In this document: positions 12,167 to 23,404 of the stretch, piece after piece | How positions within the stretch are numbered: position 1 is the stretch's first letter | Layout of the letters: the number at the start of each line of letters is the position of its first letter | Assembly (NCBI GenBank): GCA_002914845.1 | Contig: JXTC01000412.1 | Coordinates: forward strand, 176,722 to 240,721 | Direction of reading: 5' to 3' | DNA length: 64,000 nt | Source of the DNA: Trema orientale | Lineage: Eukaryota; Streptophyta; Magnoliopsida; Rosales; Cannabaceae | The notes under the pieces: generated by a model | Told to the model about the DNA's origin: nothing | Databases searched by the model: none | The model's input: the letters and a program-made list of their open reading frames with translations, nothing else | Position numbers and translations under genes: made by a program

Positions 12167-12798
12167 CTCTTCTTTAATTAGAAATAAATAATAATAATTA
12201 ACTGAAGTCTATTTAAGTCAAATTTCTATCAAACATGTCAACTAAACGAGTCAGATGAGTGGTATTTAAAATTGCCACCACCGCATAAAACAACACCCTT
12301 TTTTGTGATTTATTTATTTTCTTTTCAAATCTTCTGAATGAAGATGAACTGCTTTAGAAAATATTGCGAAAGAACACAACTTTTTTATTTTGAGCAAAAT
12401 GAATAAAGTTTGCCCTCAGCTTTGGTAGTTAATTAGGTCGGTGGATTCCCCCAAGATTTGCAATGTCCTACAAGTTTGACTTTTCATACTCATTTTATTA
12501 TGAATCTTGACTCCCATGGCACGCTGTAAGCCCATTGAATTTCTAGCGAGAAAAGTGTTACCACCCCAAAATTGCCCACTGAATTCTCACCGAAAGGCCT
12601 CTTTCCGGTCATGGAGCTCAATTTACCAACCCAAACCATCAAATTTCGTTAACTTTAGAATGAATAGCCTTAGCAAAATAAAAAACTACTGGGTAGCAAA
12701 TAAAAAACTACTGGCCATATATACAAAACAAAACAGCATTCATTTATATATGCAAAAACGTGTGATTTAAGGTACTAAATGGTGCCTTTAAACGCGTC

Positions 12799-12806
12799 TA
12801 TAAATA
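12799..12806 (+). promoter_or_regulatory. TATA box of EF-hand gene at 12927
   Basis: TATAAATA follows ACGCGTC, about 120 bases upstream of the ATG. The same box and its surroundings are preserved in the paralogous promoter at 26098-26105. Confidence 0.7.
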
Positions 12807-12926
12807 TAGGAGAGAAATAACTACCTTTTTTCATCCTAAACTCAGAAGACGTTAATTACCAACTCTTGCTTCACCTTTTAGTTCAAAACCTTTTTTTGGG
12901 TCCAATTCCTTGGCAATAACAGAAAT

Positions 12927-13340
12927 ATGAGTGTAGAAGTATTAGATGCTACCACAATTGTCAACTTCGTGGAGGATCAAGAAGCATTCCATGTTTCTAT
13001 ATGTGACCGCTTTGCTCACCTTGATACAAACCATGACGGTCTTCTTTCCTACGCCGAGATGTTAAAGGAGCTCAAGTCTCTAAGAGTCATCGAGACCCAT
13101 TTCGGCATCGATGTTAAATCCAATCCAGACGAGCTTGCTCAGGTTTACGGCTCGCTGTTTGATCTGTTCGATCACGATTCAAGTGGCACAGTCGATCTGG
13201 AAGAATTCGAGTCCGAAACCAAGAGAATGATGCTGGCCATGGCTAACGGGCTGGGGTTCTTGCCTGTTCAGATGGTGCTGGAAGAGGACAGCTTCCTGAA
13301 GAAAGCTGTTGAACGCGAGTCCAGTAAAGTGGCTGCTTAA
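12927..13340 (+). CDS. EF-hand calcium-binding protein (type II, copy 1)
   Basis: A single-exon gene for 137 residues. It starts MSVEVLDATTIVNFVEDQEA. EF-hand loop 1 is DTNHDGLLSYAE (about residues 33-44) and loop 2 is DHDSSGTVDLEE (about 79-90); both are canonical, so it should bind two calcium ions. There is no signal peptide or membrane segment, so it is probably cytosolic or nuclear. It differs from the copy at 26219 at only four residues (Ile/Phe, Ser/Pro, Ser/Lys and Glu/Lys in the middle third), and by about a dozen bases by eye, whereas the flanking DNA has many indels. That suggests that both copies are under constraint. The start is supported by conservation across the paralogues and by the TATA box. 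The physiological role is not known to me. Confidence 0.92.
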   Translation: MSVEVLDATTIVNFVEDQEAFHVSICDRFAHLDTNHDGLLSYAEMLKELKSLRVIETHFGIDVKSNPDELAQVYGSLFDLFDHDSSGTVDLEEFESETKRMMLAMANGLGFLPVQMVLEEDSFLKKAVERESSKVAA

Positions 13341-13577
13341 GCATGTTGAAAATCAGCCTTGCGCAATAACCCTAATGGAGTTAAATCTAAGTTTTTTGTT
13401 GAAAGTTCCGTGTATTTTACTTTTTAAATTGAATAAATGGTCACTGCTACCAAGGAATTTCATTAAAACGGTAAATTTAATTAAAGTTCTACAAATGTTC
13501 TAGAAAGAAGGTTGCCCCTGAAATCTGCATCATTCTATCTGCTATATAACTAGGCGTAAGTTACAAAATCACATATG

Positions 13578-13633
13578 GCTACAAGAACATGGATAGATCA
13601 GGAGCTGGGACGAATGAAAGAATGCTTTCTCCA
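13578..13633 (-). pseudogene. Terminal fragment of TAF6 last exon
   Basis: On the minus strand this reads GESILSFVPAPDLSMFL followed by a stop, against [17 protein letters not shown] at the end of the true TAF6 gene. Only the last 17-18 codons were carried here with the segmental duplication; the sequence breaks at about 13633. It cannot be expressed as TAF6. Confidence 0.85.
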
Positions 13634-13645
13634 TAGATGTATAAT

Positions 13646-13775
13646 TAATGCTTGGCGTGGCCAATGGATTAGGGTTATGCCAGTTAAGATAGTTCTGAAA
13701 GAGGATAGCCTCCTCATGGAGGCCATAGAACGAGAGGCCTCAGCCTCTACCAAGTTCACTGCTAGAGCCGCTTAG
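13646..13775 (+). pseudogene. 3' fragment of type I EF-hand gene
   Basis: The sequence from TAATGCTTGGCGTGGCC onward matches the 3' end and 3' flank of the pseudogene at 6135, down to about 14120. Only the part after the second EF-hand loop remains (PVKIVLKEDSLLMEAIERE..ARAA, stop at 13773-13775). One base is missing in GGTT-ATGCC compared with GGTTCATGCC, so the upstream part is in another frame. The 66-codon ORF from 13575 is a chance fusion of the TAF6 fragment (antisense) with this remnant. Confidence 0.85.
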
Positions 13776-14130
13776 AGTTAATTAGGACAAACACCACTAA
13801 TTAATGACTCCACTCTATCTTATACCATTAGGAATTATGTTCCTTTTTAGATATATATATACATGTATAGATATGATTACGTACGTTAGTACGTTTTAGT
13901 CTTATCCACTATATTTTCAGCGATCCAATAGTATTCCTGACCATGTTTCATAACTCATATATAGTTTTGTATAATGTAAATTAGTGGTACACTAGCAAAT
14001 CAAAGAGTACTGGTAAACCAATTACATACGTTACGTGTTAAATCAGTCATATACAATAATAAATCGGTGAAAAAACAATAATAAATGAATTATACACTAT
14101 GTTAAATCCAATATTAAGATATTAATTGGG
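13776..14130. other. Paralogous 3' flank of EF-hand gene, no gene
   Basis: It matches 6570-6640 and then 7000-7290, without the MITE present there. It shows the pre-insertion state of that site near 13850. Confidence 0.7.
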
Positions 14131-15180
14131 TCATATCGTGTTAGCCCAGGGATAAGATTACTAATTGTGTTGTACTCGTGCCTTCGCCATTATAGGCGGA
14201 AGTACGTTAAGACAAGGGAGTTGATAATTAAACGTTTAGTCGTCATAAAAAAACACCAAAATCAAATTTATAATTTATATATTCCTACTCCTTTTAACTA
14301 ACCTAGCACGTCCTAATAAAAATCAAAACTAACTCATATAGTAGCAAGAAGGATCGATCCACAGAGATTGGGAGTTAAACTATCGCTAAGTACCAAAATT
14401 ATCAGAATCTTACTTTATTTAGGCATAAAAACAAAATGAGTATAAAAATAAACAAATAAAAACAAATATAAAAAGAATAAAGCATAAAAAAGAATATGAA
14501 AATTACCATGCACTAATGTACTAAAGACTTGATTATTCCTAATTACTCCTAAGTTCGTCAAATTACGCAATTACCGGCTTAACTCCACTCAATTCACTAA
14601 TCGAGAGACCTAATCTAACTTCATTACCTCTTCCGAGTATCAAATAAGTTAATATACCTAGCTAACCTAACTTGATATCCCTAACTTACTCGTTTAGTTT
14701 AGTGTTTGTTAAGTTTAAGCCCTCAAATAGAAGTTAAGGTTTTGCTCACATTCCGATCGCACAATATTCCAAACAACTTAAAACTATCAAAGTGATTATC
14801 TAGGTATTGATCTCCTCCCGATCTCATAACTACCTAAACTATGTCTCTCAATTCCGGATTATGAAATTAATCTCTCCCGAGTATCAAAATCACAACCTAA
14901 AATCAATTAATTCATTGGCCAAATAAATTAGATGCAATAATTAAAGAGAAGCATAAATAAATCAGAAATAGAAAATAGACCAATAATAAACAAAATAATC
15001 AAAATAAATTATTAAAAAGGGTAAAACAAATCCTAGCCAGCTGTCAAATATAAACAAGTATAGTAGAATCCAGAACCAATCTCAACAAGAAATTCATAAT
15101 ATCCAAGTGTGTTCATACATTAAGCTCAATACAAAATTCAAGAGAGATTAGGGTGAGAGAAAGAAAAAGAAAAACTATTG
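14130..15180. mobile_element. Possible LTR-retroelement-derived repeat
   Basis: A mostly non-coding stretch with phrases such as GTAGCAAGAAGGATCGATCC and CACAGAGATTGGGAGTTA, which I associate with LTR or untranslated parts of plant LTR retroelements. There is no intact coding region and no second LTR in the window. It is a fossil at best; family and ends are uncertain. Confidence 0.3.
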
Positions 15181-16060
15181 TGGAGATGAGCTTTCAAGCC
15201 TGTAAAATAATTCATAAATTCATAATTAAATATATAATTACAAAACTTAAGTAAATAAAAATGTATAATATTAAGACAATTCTACCAATATAAACACACC
15301 TAAAGTTCACATGTAAGTATTCAACACATATGTGATAGCACAATGTAATATGATATCACAATTACTAGTTGTTAATAATAAATTCTAAGAAACAAGCAAT
15401 TGTTTGATAAGTGTTAAGGAAGAAAAAAAATCTATAGAGCTGAAAATTGATAAAGAGAAATTAGTAATGAAAAATATAAAATAGGTATACGGTATTTCTT
15501 AAGTATTAGAGAAATAATTAATTTAAATTTTTAATGAGGTCAACTATAGAAATAAAAGAATTTATAGAAAATATTATTATGAATTAAGTTATACATTATA
15601 TAAAAGGATTTTTTTTTCCAAACATTACATATATGGTAGTCATTAAGGATTACATAAATAACTAAACTTCTAATATTTAAGAATTTATAGAAAATATTAT
15701 TATGAATTAAGTTATACATTATATAAAAGGATTTTTTTTCCAAAAATTACATATATGGTAGTCATTAAGGATTACATAAATAACTAAAATTCTAATATTT
15801 TAGTGCAGTAAAATATAAAAATAAAAGGAATTTACAAAAAAATTATTTTAATTATATTATGAAATATATTTCCTAATATATATATATATATATATATATA
15901 TTGATTTTCAAAAATCCAAGGGGACTATAGTCCCCTGATGAAAAGGATATTTGCTGACAAATTAAGTACTGTTCAAGCTCAAAAAGTTGTGTATTTTTAA
16001 ATATTTTTATTAGTTTGATGTGTTTTTCTAGTTTTTATGAATAAATGAGTATCAAGGTGA
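15181..16060. other. AT-rich intergenic stretch, no gene
   Basis: No gene seen. It contains the 123-bp tandem duplication listed separately, a (TA)n run at about 15878-15901, and an 18-bp perfect palindrome AGGGGACTATAGTCCCCT at 15919-15936, which may be part of a transposon end. Confidence 0.45.
15556..15801. repeat. 123-bp tandem duplication
   Basis: The unit starting AAGAATTTATAGAAAATATT is present twice in a row (15556-15678 and 15679-15801) with very few differences, suggesting a recent event. It is non-coding; the 67-codon ORF across it is only the repeat read through. Confidence 0.9.
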
Positions 16061-17337
16061 ATTCGTGCTAAAAAAAATAGTTATTTCAAAGTATTTTGAA
16101 TTCAAGCCGGGACCATTCGAGACGAACCAGAGCAAAAATGAGGTAAAATGGAGCAAAAATAGTGAAAAAAGACCACCGGGCTGCTACAGGAGCGCAGTCG
16201 CGCCTCCTGGCAGCAAGCGGGGTGCAGCCACGCCTCCCTTGCTGCTCGGTGGCACTCTTGTGCTATCTGACGTGTCTTAAACGTGTTTTTGACCACTTTT
16301 AATGAACTTTGACAGCCCAGATCGCTCCTTTCTCATGATCTAATAGTGGAGATTTATCCATCTTTAAGTGTACTCGAATTTGACCTATAACGCAGCTTAA
16401 AAAAGGGGATGGAGGTATAATTTCAGGTGTGAAGAATTTAAAAGAAAAACACACTAAATTCCCAGAGAAAAAAACTTGGAATTGAAGATTTCTTCAAGAA
16501 TTCTTGGGAGAGATTCTCGAAAACTATAGCGTAAAAATTTAATTTTTATTTATGCTCATCCTGAAGTTGATATGTGGCTCTGCCAGTGCCGTGCTCATAA
16601 TCGTATCGTTAACATAGTGTTATCGTGCTTGTCAATTTTTATGTCTAGTTATTTCTATTTTTGATATTATGCTATTACCGTGCCTAATCATACCTATTTT
16701 TAATATTATGTCATTTTCTTACCAAATCATACTTTGATGTTTTGATCCTAACTGTTCATTGATGTTTTGATCTAAAGGCTGACAACAACCTGCCTCCCAG
16801 TTGTTTCTTTACACACATTTGACACGTTTTCATTTTGTCCCACGTGTTGCCTCTATGGCTGTCTGTCTCTATCGTTTTATCTTCTAGCTTACCAAGATTT
16901 CTTCCTTTTTCTCTCTCGACTCTTCCATGGTGAGTTCATCTTCAAAAACCCTTGATTAACCTAGAGTTAAGCCACTGAGCTTGTCATTGCTCATTAAGGT
17001 TAGTAATTCTTTACAAGTTGTATTGATTTCAAGTGAACTGAATTGGGTTTTTGTAATTTTCTTAAATTCTACAAATTTTTGTTTCGCTCACTCGAACTAT
17101 TGTTTTTTTATATGAAACTAAGTCGTAATTTTGCTTTTGATGGTTATAATGCATTTTAGACTCAAATTGATTATAGGATGTTGGTCCCTCTGTCAATTTC
17201 AAGGAAGGAAAGCTAAAGCCTGGCCTTATTCCTGCTTAATTCGTCCAATACTGCCCAGAAACTTCTCCTGAATTAGATAATTCGCTCTTTATAATTCATA
17301 TTCATAGTTGTCTTTTGAATTAGCTTCCATATGTCAC
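16061..17337. other. Repeat-like non-coding region
   Basis: The GC-rich part 16160-16270 (AGCGCAGTCGCGCCTCCTGG, then a similar CAGCCACGCCTCCC unit) and the text around it resemble leader sequences of plant LTR retroelements, but no coding part or LTR pair is visible. From 16780 onward nothing is recognised. Confidence 0.3.
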
Positions 17338-17340
17338 TTA

Positions 17341-17925
17341 GGTCATGTTTGGTACACTGTATAAGAACTCTGTATTGCATTAATTAAACATAATACTGTG
17401 TTTGGTTATGCCTTTGTATTGTATTATTTAATACGACATCAAAATTTAATACAATACGGAGAGTATTATCTAATACAGAGTAAAAGGTCTGTATTACATT
17501 GTATTACATAATTTTAACTTTAACATAATATTGTACAATACTCACTCTCCTCACTTTTTCTGTTCTTAATTTCTTTCTTATCCCTTTCTCTCTCACATCA
17601 CTTTATCTTTTTTAAAAGTGGTATTTTTCTAAATAAATTTTTAAAAGTGGTATTTTTCTAAATTTATATCTAAAAAGTGGTTTTTTTTGTAAATAAATTT
17701 TTTAAAAATGATAATTTTACAAGTGATATTTTCCTAAATATTTTTTGAAAATGGTATTTTTCTTAGTAAATTTTTAAAAATGATATTTTTCAAAATTAAC
17801 TTTTTAATACAACATCTTAATACAAATGCAAAACCAAACATAGTACTGTAATAGAATAATACAATACAATCCAATACAACACATCACAATACAATACAAT
17901 ATAATACAGCGCACCAAACATGACC
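17341..17925. mobile_element. Tourist-like (PIF/Harbinger) MITE, TSD TTA
   Basis: A 585-bp non-coding element. The left end GGTCATGTTTGGTACACTGT and the right end in reverse complement GGTCATGTTTGGTGCGCTGT differ at two of 20 bases. It is flanked by TTA on both sides (17338-17340 and 17926-17928). The interior is full of AATACAATAC-type repeats. A 3-bp TTA target and G-rich terminal repeats are the pattern of PIF/Harbinger-derived Tourist MITEs. Confidence 0.9.
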
Positions 17926-17928
17926 TTA

Positions 17929-20655
17929 ATGTCTACAAAATTCTTAAGTCAAGGTTCCATTGATCAGGTATTATCATTGTCAAACTTCATATTCTGGGGA
18001 TCAAGAATTATTATAGTCCTTGTACTCTGAAGAAATTAGTAATTATCACTATAGTAGGTTTTGGTTGAAGTATAATAATGCTGATAAAAATGTTATCTAG
18101 ATACGCTAAGTTTCAGTTTTTTTTTTCAACTATTAGTTGCAAGACGTTAGTATTTTTGTATGAAGTTATTCAGGTGAGCTTTTATCTGTCAATGTTGTAG
18201 GTTCACTAATTTTTAGGGAAGCTTTTATATGTTATTGTTGTCGTTCACTCATTAAATTTATCCAAGCTTTTTTCATCGTACATCTATTTATTTTTGCAGC
18301 TCTCAAAAGATTTTGGCAACAGATTTGTCTCTATAAAAATAGGCCAAGTGTTTTTCTTCTACATGGGATAAATTCATTTTTTCCTGAGTCTTATTTAACA
18401 GGTTTATTTCTACATAAAAATAACACAAGCAATTTTTTTCCTGACAAAAAGAAAAAGTAATCTTTTTAATTTTTTTTCTTTTTTGGCGGAAACAATTTAG
18501 GTGAGTATGATTCTATTTATTAGTTTGCATTCAAATAGTACCTTGCTTCTACATGTTATCATGATTGCCCTGTTCACATTTTCCACTCTTAACAGGTCCT
18601 CCTTCAAAATCAACAACAGGATTATAGATATGTGTATATATATATATATATGTGTATGTGTTTCTACGGGTCTTGACTGAATTTTTCTAATTTTTGGATT
18701 CTTTTGCAGTTCTGCTTTGTTCTTCAGTATGAGTTTTGTTTTAAAAAAGCAGTACAATTCATAAAAAGCTTGCTCATATTCATGGAGTTCTTTGTCATTA
18801 TTAATGTACGTATACTAATGATTTAAAAGAGATTTTCTTTTAAAGATTAGATCTTTTACAAGAGGCTAATTTCACGATCTCAGGATTACATAGTTGGTGG
18901 CTTGTAGTACTCTTGGGAGGTTATTCAATTATCCAAATAATTTTAGAGGTTTATAATCAATGTATTCGAAGAAGTTAGAAAGAGCTAATGCATCGATTCC
19001 ACACCTATATTTTCTCAAGTACCTTTGATATAACTAAATGTTTTCTTTTCCTTTTTCAAATGAAAAGATAACTAGCTCTTTGTATCTTATTTATAATCTC
19101 TTGTCCTATTTGGTTTACTTAGACATTGTGAGTTTGATATTGCGAATGTATATTTGTGGCGAACTTGATGCCTTTAAGTACCAAGTGAAGATTTTAACAA
19201 GTCACCTGATAGATAAAGTGAGTTGCATACTGTGATTCTTGTTGTTCTTTTGGCTGTTTATGTGATGTTATAGTTACTTTGATTTTTTTTTCCCCCCTTT
19301 CATGGTATATGTATATGTGGCATAATGTTCATAATGACTGGTTTACAGAGTGACACTTAGATGTGTTGGTATTGTGGACATTTGCTCATGTTAATGAAAG
19401 CTGAAGAATTATTAATAGGCGTAAGATCCAGGTCAGAAGGATCTTCCTTTATTTTCCTTAGTTTAATTGTGTAATTTGTAAAGTGAAATTCTTTTTCTCT
19501 GTGAAGATCTTTTAAAATGAATGAGAAGAAGAAATAGTTGATGCAGAGAGGACTAGAACTACTGGTTAGTTCTATCGAAGCTTCATTTGCCCTTTTTCTG
19601 ACCCTTTTTTTCCCTTTACTATATTGTTATTATTATACCAGGTTTGAAATGTGTTGTACTTCCATATTACTTCTTTAGAAGTGAGCTTTTTTTTTAACTT
19701 TGTATAATTCTCTCAGGTCCTCTTTATGCTGGGGTACTACATTATACTCTACAGAAGCAAATTAAAACCTTAATTTAAGAAAAGAAAATTATCTAGACTT
19801 TTGCACTAGACTATTATTGCAGAGTGAAGATCAAGAATCAGAATCACTTTAGGTTAAAGTTGGCCTTAGAGAAAACCTAAAAGGCCATTTGGTTATAATT
19901 TGCAATGTTAGAATTTTGAGACTATACTACTCTTAAAGCAAGAATTACTTTCGAATTAACCTAAAAAAGCAAACAAAATTGCAGCAAAGTCAGAGAGTTA
20001 TGTGAAAGAGAAAGAAAAAGAAATAGAGAAAATATGAAAATTTTAAGAAAGACATGCCTTAAATGCTAACAATGTTGAAGAAACAAAGAAAAGTCGAGGC
20101 TCAACGTAATAGATATCTTATTGTACCAAAACTTACACCCAGAATAGGAAAACAACGGATTTTTGTTCTTTCTTTTAACATAATAGCAAATAATTCAGTG
20201 CGGGCTTAGAGATAATAATATCTATATATAAAATTGGTCCATACTTTAAGCTTAGCTAATACGTGGTCATGTTGTTCATTTTGCATTATGAGCCTGTTTG
20301 ATAGTCTTTGTATTATCTTGTTATTGTACATACTATTTTGTAACGTCCTCGATTTCCTCTAGAGCAATACCCATGGTATCGACTATCGAGTTATTTATTC
20401 AATTTGACACCTTTTTGATTCTTTATTTTCAATCAGAATTAGAGAAAATATAATGAATGTTATTTTTGGTCTAAAATATACCTTTACTTCATTTTGTTTG
20501 GTTAAGTCTCAATTGGATATTAATTTCTACTTCATCCTCTATTTCAGGAAGGTCCAACTATAAGGAGATGGCTGCAAGAAACAATTGATTCACAATGTGT
20601 CACAGTAATCTCACAATAAAAGAGGAAAAAAATTGTGAGTCTATTATAAATATGT
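17929..20655. other. Long intergenic stretch, no gene recognised
   Basis: About 2.7 kb of AT-rich sequence with short ORFs (the longest 65-86 codons) and a few T-runs followed by AG, but no set of exons that gives a recognisable protein. A (TA)n run lies at about 18635-18652. It could hide a non-coding transcript or an old transposon. Confidence 0.4.
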
Positions 20656-23401
20656 CACTACAAGAAAAATAGGATTTCACGTCCCTTTTTTGGTGACGTC
20701 AAAGGCATATGACGTCGCTCAACGAAACGACGTCTATCCAGTCGCCGTTAAAAGTCTTAGATTTCACGTCACCAGAAAAGCGATGTGGTAGGTATACGAC
20801 GTCACCAGAAAAGCGACATCGTATGTCTACCACGTCACCAGAAAAGCAACGTGGTAGACATACGACGTCATTTTTCTGGTGACGTCGTATATCTACCACG
20901 TCGCTTTTCTGGTGATGTGGTAGGCATATATCACTTCGCTTTTCTGGCGACGTGGTAAACATTTTCCAGGGGATTTTTAATTAAAATTCATTCAAACCCC
21001 TTGGATTTCATTTATAAAAAACAGAATTACAAAGTCATGAAAATAAGAACATCATCAAAGTCTAATTATGGTTTAGTTACAAATTTAACTACTAATAACA
21101 AGCTAACAAGTCACATGCATAATCTAAGTTAACAAATTTAGTCAAAAATAAGAATATCAACCTAAAAGCTATATACATATCTATGATAAGTCATGATATC
21201 AAGTGAGATAAAATGATAACCTCAACCAATATAATCCATAAGCTCTTCAACCCATTATTCACGAACCGTATTTATATCATCCATCGTGTAGAATGTTTGT
21301 ACTTGGAACTATGCATTCAGAAAATAATCAATTTGTTAGAATATGGAACTTCATTTTAAAATGCACAATATTATATGTTAAAATTGAACTTGTACATTAA
21401 ATTGGCATATACCCTTGTAGTGAGAAATGATCGAATGTTAGCTTGTTCAATGATCTCACTCATATATTTGCATACATAAAAACCGCATTCTACATGTGAT
21501 GGTTGTCTAGGACACTACATACAAATAGAAAAATACATAACATGTTAGAATGACAACATATATATAATAAATAAATATGTATACATATAAGACAATTCAT
21601 TTACGTACCTTATTGAGATGCTTATAAACCGGACCATTAGCTCTATATCCTCTTGATCCTTTTAAGTCATTATACAATCGAAATGCCCTTTTGATTGATA
21701 TACATAAAATTAGAAACACATATTTCTATTAGTTTATATAAATTTTCTAACACTAATAAACTATTAGAAAATAAGACTTACTCTATCATGGTGAGGCCAA
21801 TTTCCTCACGAACGTCCAAGTTCAAAGGATCTAGAAACCAAATATATTCTTTGGGAGGATAAATGAGAAGTAACATCCAATGCTCCCTAAGTATTCAATT
21901 ATTAACAAAAATCATAAATAAGTTATTACAGAGATGAATAAAATCAAAAGAAATTTGCAATTAGTAAGTAAGTTTTTAATCTTACGCATGATTCCATGGA
22001 ACAACTAATATTTGCTTGTCGTTTCCCATCATAAGCATCCGAGATGACAAAAATTCAGCACGAGTCTCTCGTGAACCACTTTTTGTAGCAATATTACTTG
22101 GATCCATGAACATATATATATGTTGATGGCCAAGTTGTACCATAATACGGTGTAATCGCCTACAACGTTATTTATAATATTATACAAACTGCATACAAAG
22201 TTTATGTACTACCAATGCTTATTATAATCATGTATAATTAAAGTATTACCTCATGTACAATATTATAGGAACAGCCCCAATCATCTCTAGGTTGCAAAAT
22301 TAGTTAGAGAACATACCTCAAATGATTAAAAGCTTCTATACCAAGGTTGAACTAATGATCAACACTAATCTTCATGTAATGATTAACACCAATCTTGAAT
22401 TAAAATAACAAGAGAATACAAATATATCAAATAATTAAACCAACCATTACTACAGTAAAAATATTAGTAAATATAAATTATGAGAACAATTAGAGAAAAA
22501 TTATCTCCTATAATTACCAAAATTTGTACAAATCACAACCATTTTCTCTTGTCATCAACACCAAATCTCAATGCTTCTTAACTACATTCAAATGGCTATA
22601 TAGAAAAATTGTTCAAAATGGCTAAGTGTAAAAACCTAAACTAAACATGAAATAATTATTAAAACCTAATTCGGATAAACATGAAATAATTATTAAAATT
22701 CGGATAAAATTCAGATAAACATGAAATAAATTAATGTTCATGAAATTATTACAAATTCTAATGAAAAATTACCTCAAGTGGCCGGAAAAAATGAAGGAAT
22801 GACAAAGAGGAGTGGTGGCTATAGCTTAGGTTAGAGAAGTGCAAAAACCTAAGCTAAAACATGAAATAATTAGATAAAAAAAAACCCAAATGCAATTACA
22901 TACGAATTATATGGAAAAAATTGACTTAATGAAGCTAAACTTACCTCAAATGGCCGGAAACAATGGAGGAAGGGAGAGGTGCGGCGCGCGGCAGGGGCAT
23001 GGCAGGGAGCATCGACGAAAAATGGCTCTGCTTGTGTGCGCAGAAGCCCTATTTGCCCATTAAACCAAACGACGTCGCGCTTCCAGCGACGTTGTTTAGG
23101 TACGACGTCGCGTTTCCAGCGACGTCATACCACAGGTACCCCGTCACTGGAAAAGCGACGTGAAACATGTATAATATCGCTGGAAACGCGACGTCGTACG
23201 TCGCGTTTCCTGTCACTTAAAAAGCGACGTGAAACAGCAACATACGACGTCGCGTTTCCTGATATCTCGTCGCTTTTTATGCGACGCAGAGGCCTGTGTC
23301 GTTTTTTTGGCGACGTCAAAGTCCAGTTATTTTCCACGTCGCACTGACATCATAAAGCGACGTGGAATATAGTGACGGCTTTGCCCTATTTTGTAGTAGT
23401 G
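20656..23401 (-). mobile_element. CACTA (En/Spm) DNA transposon with C48 domain
   Basis: A 2746-bp element. It begins CACTACAAGAAAAATAGG and ends CCCTATTTTGTAGTAGTG, which are inverted matches, and is flanked by the 3-bp duplication TGT (20653-20655 and 23402-23404). CACTA termini, a 3-bp target and dense subterminal arrays of GACGTC/CGACGT words (20690-20960 and 23065-23370) define the family. The only coding trace is a Ulp1-like protease domain on the minus strand. No TNP2-type transposase was seen, so it should be non-autonomous, needing transposase from another member. Sharp ends suggest a fairly recent insertion. Confidence 0.95.
21228..22170 (-). pseudogene. Ulp1/C48 cysteine protease-like domain in CACTA
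   Basis: Minus-strand exons joined by good GT/AG sites read as a Ulp1-like C48 domain: 22170-21986 (..MVQLGHQHIYMFMD..ILVVPWNHA), then from 21886 (EHWMLLLIYPPKEYIWFLDP.., catalytic His and Asp), then 21708-21612 (EAFRLYNDLKG..), then about 21516-21414 (CPRQPSHVECGFYVCKYM, catalytic Gln and Cys), then the tail from about 21312 (FQVQTFYTMDDINTVRE). The tail has a TAA after VRE, before WVEELMDYIG. No clear start exon was found, because the part upstream of 22170 is AT-rich and degraded. Such domains are common passengers of plant CACTA and MULE elements; their role there is unclear. SUMO protease activity cannot be claimed. Confidence 0.75.
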
Positions 23402-23404
23402 TGT

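Larger units (their letters stand above)
10821..13633. repeat. Segmental duplication, copy 1 (EF-hand type II)
   Basis: About 2.8 kb matches 24093-26923 in the same orientation, starting at GTCAATAAGATTCAAGAAA and ending at GAATGAAAGAATGCTTTCTCC. It contains an old MITE, the promoter, the whole EF-hand gene at 12927 and, at its right edge, the last codons of TAF6. Because TAF6 is whole beside the other copy, this copy is the derived one. It lacks the small MULE MITE found in the other copy and has a 97-bp tandem duplication of its own. Confidence 0.9.

Noticed and set aside
20680-20960. Possible CRISPR-like regular array
   Set aside because: Words are short, of variable spacing and in both orientations, in a plant transposon end.
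20699-20962. 87-codon minus ORF with repeated SGDVV
   Set aside because: The peptide repeat is the DNA subterminal repeat of the CACTA element read through; not a repeat protein.
22963-23347. ORFs of 66-122 codons at the right end of the CACTA element
   Set aside because: They are translations of the GACGTC subterminal repeats in several frames.
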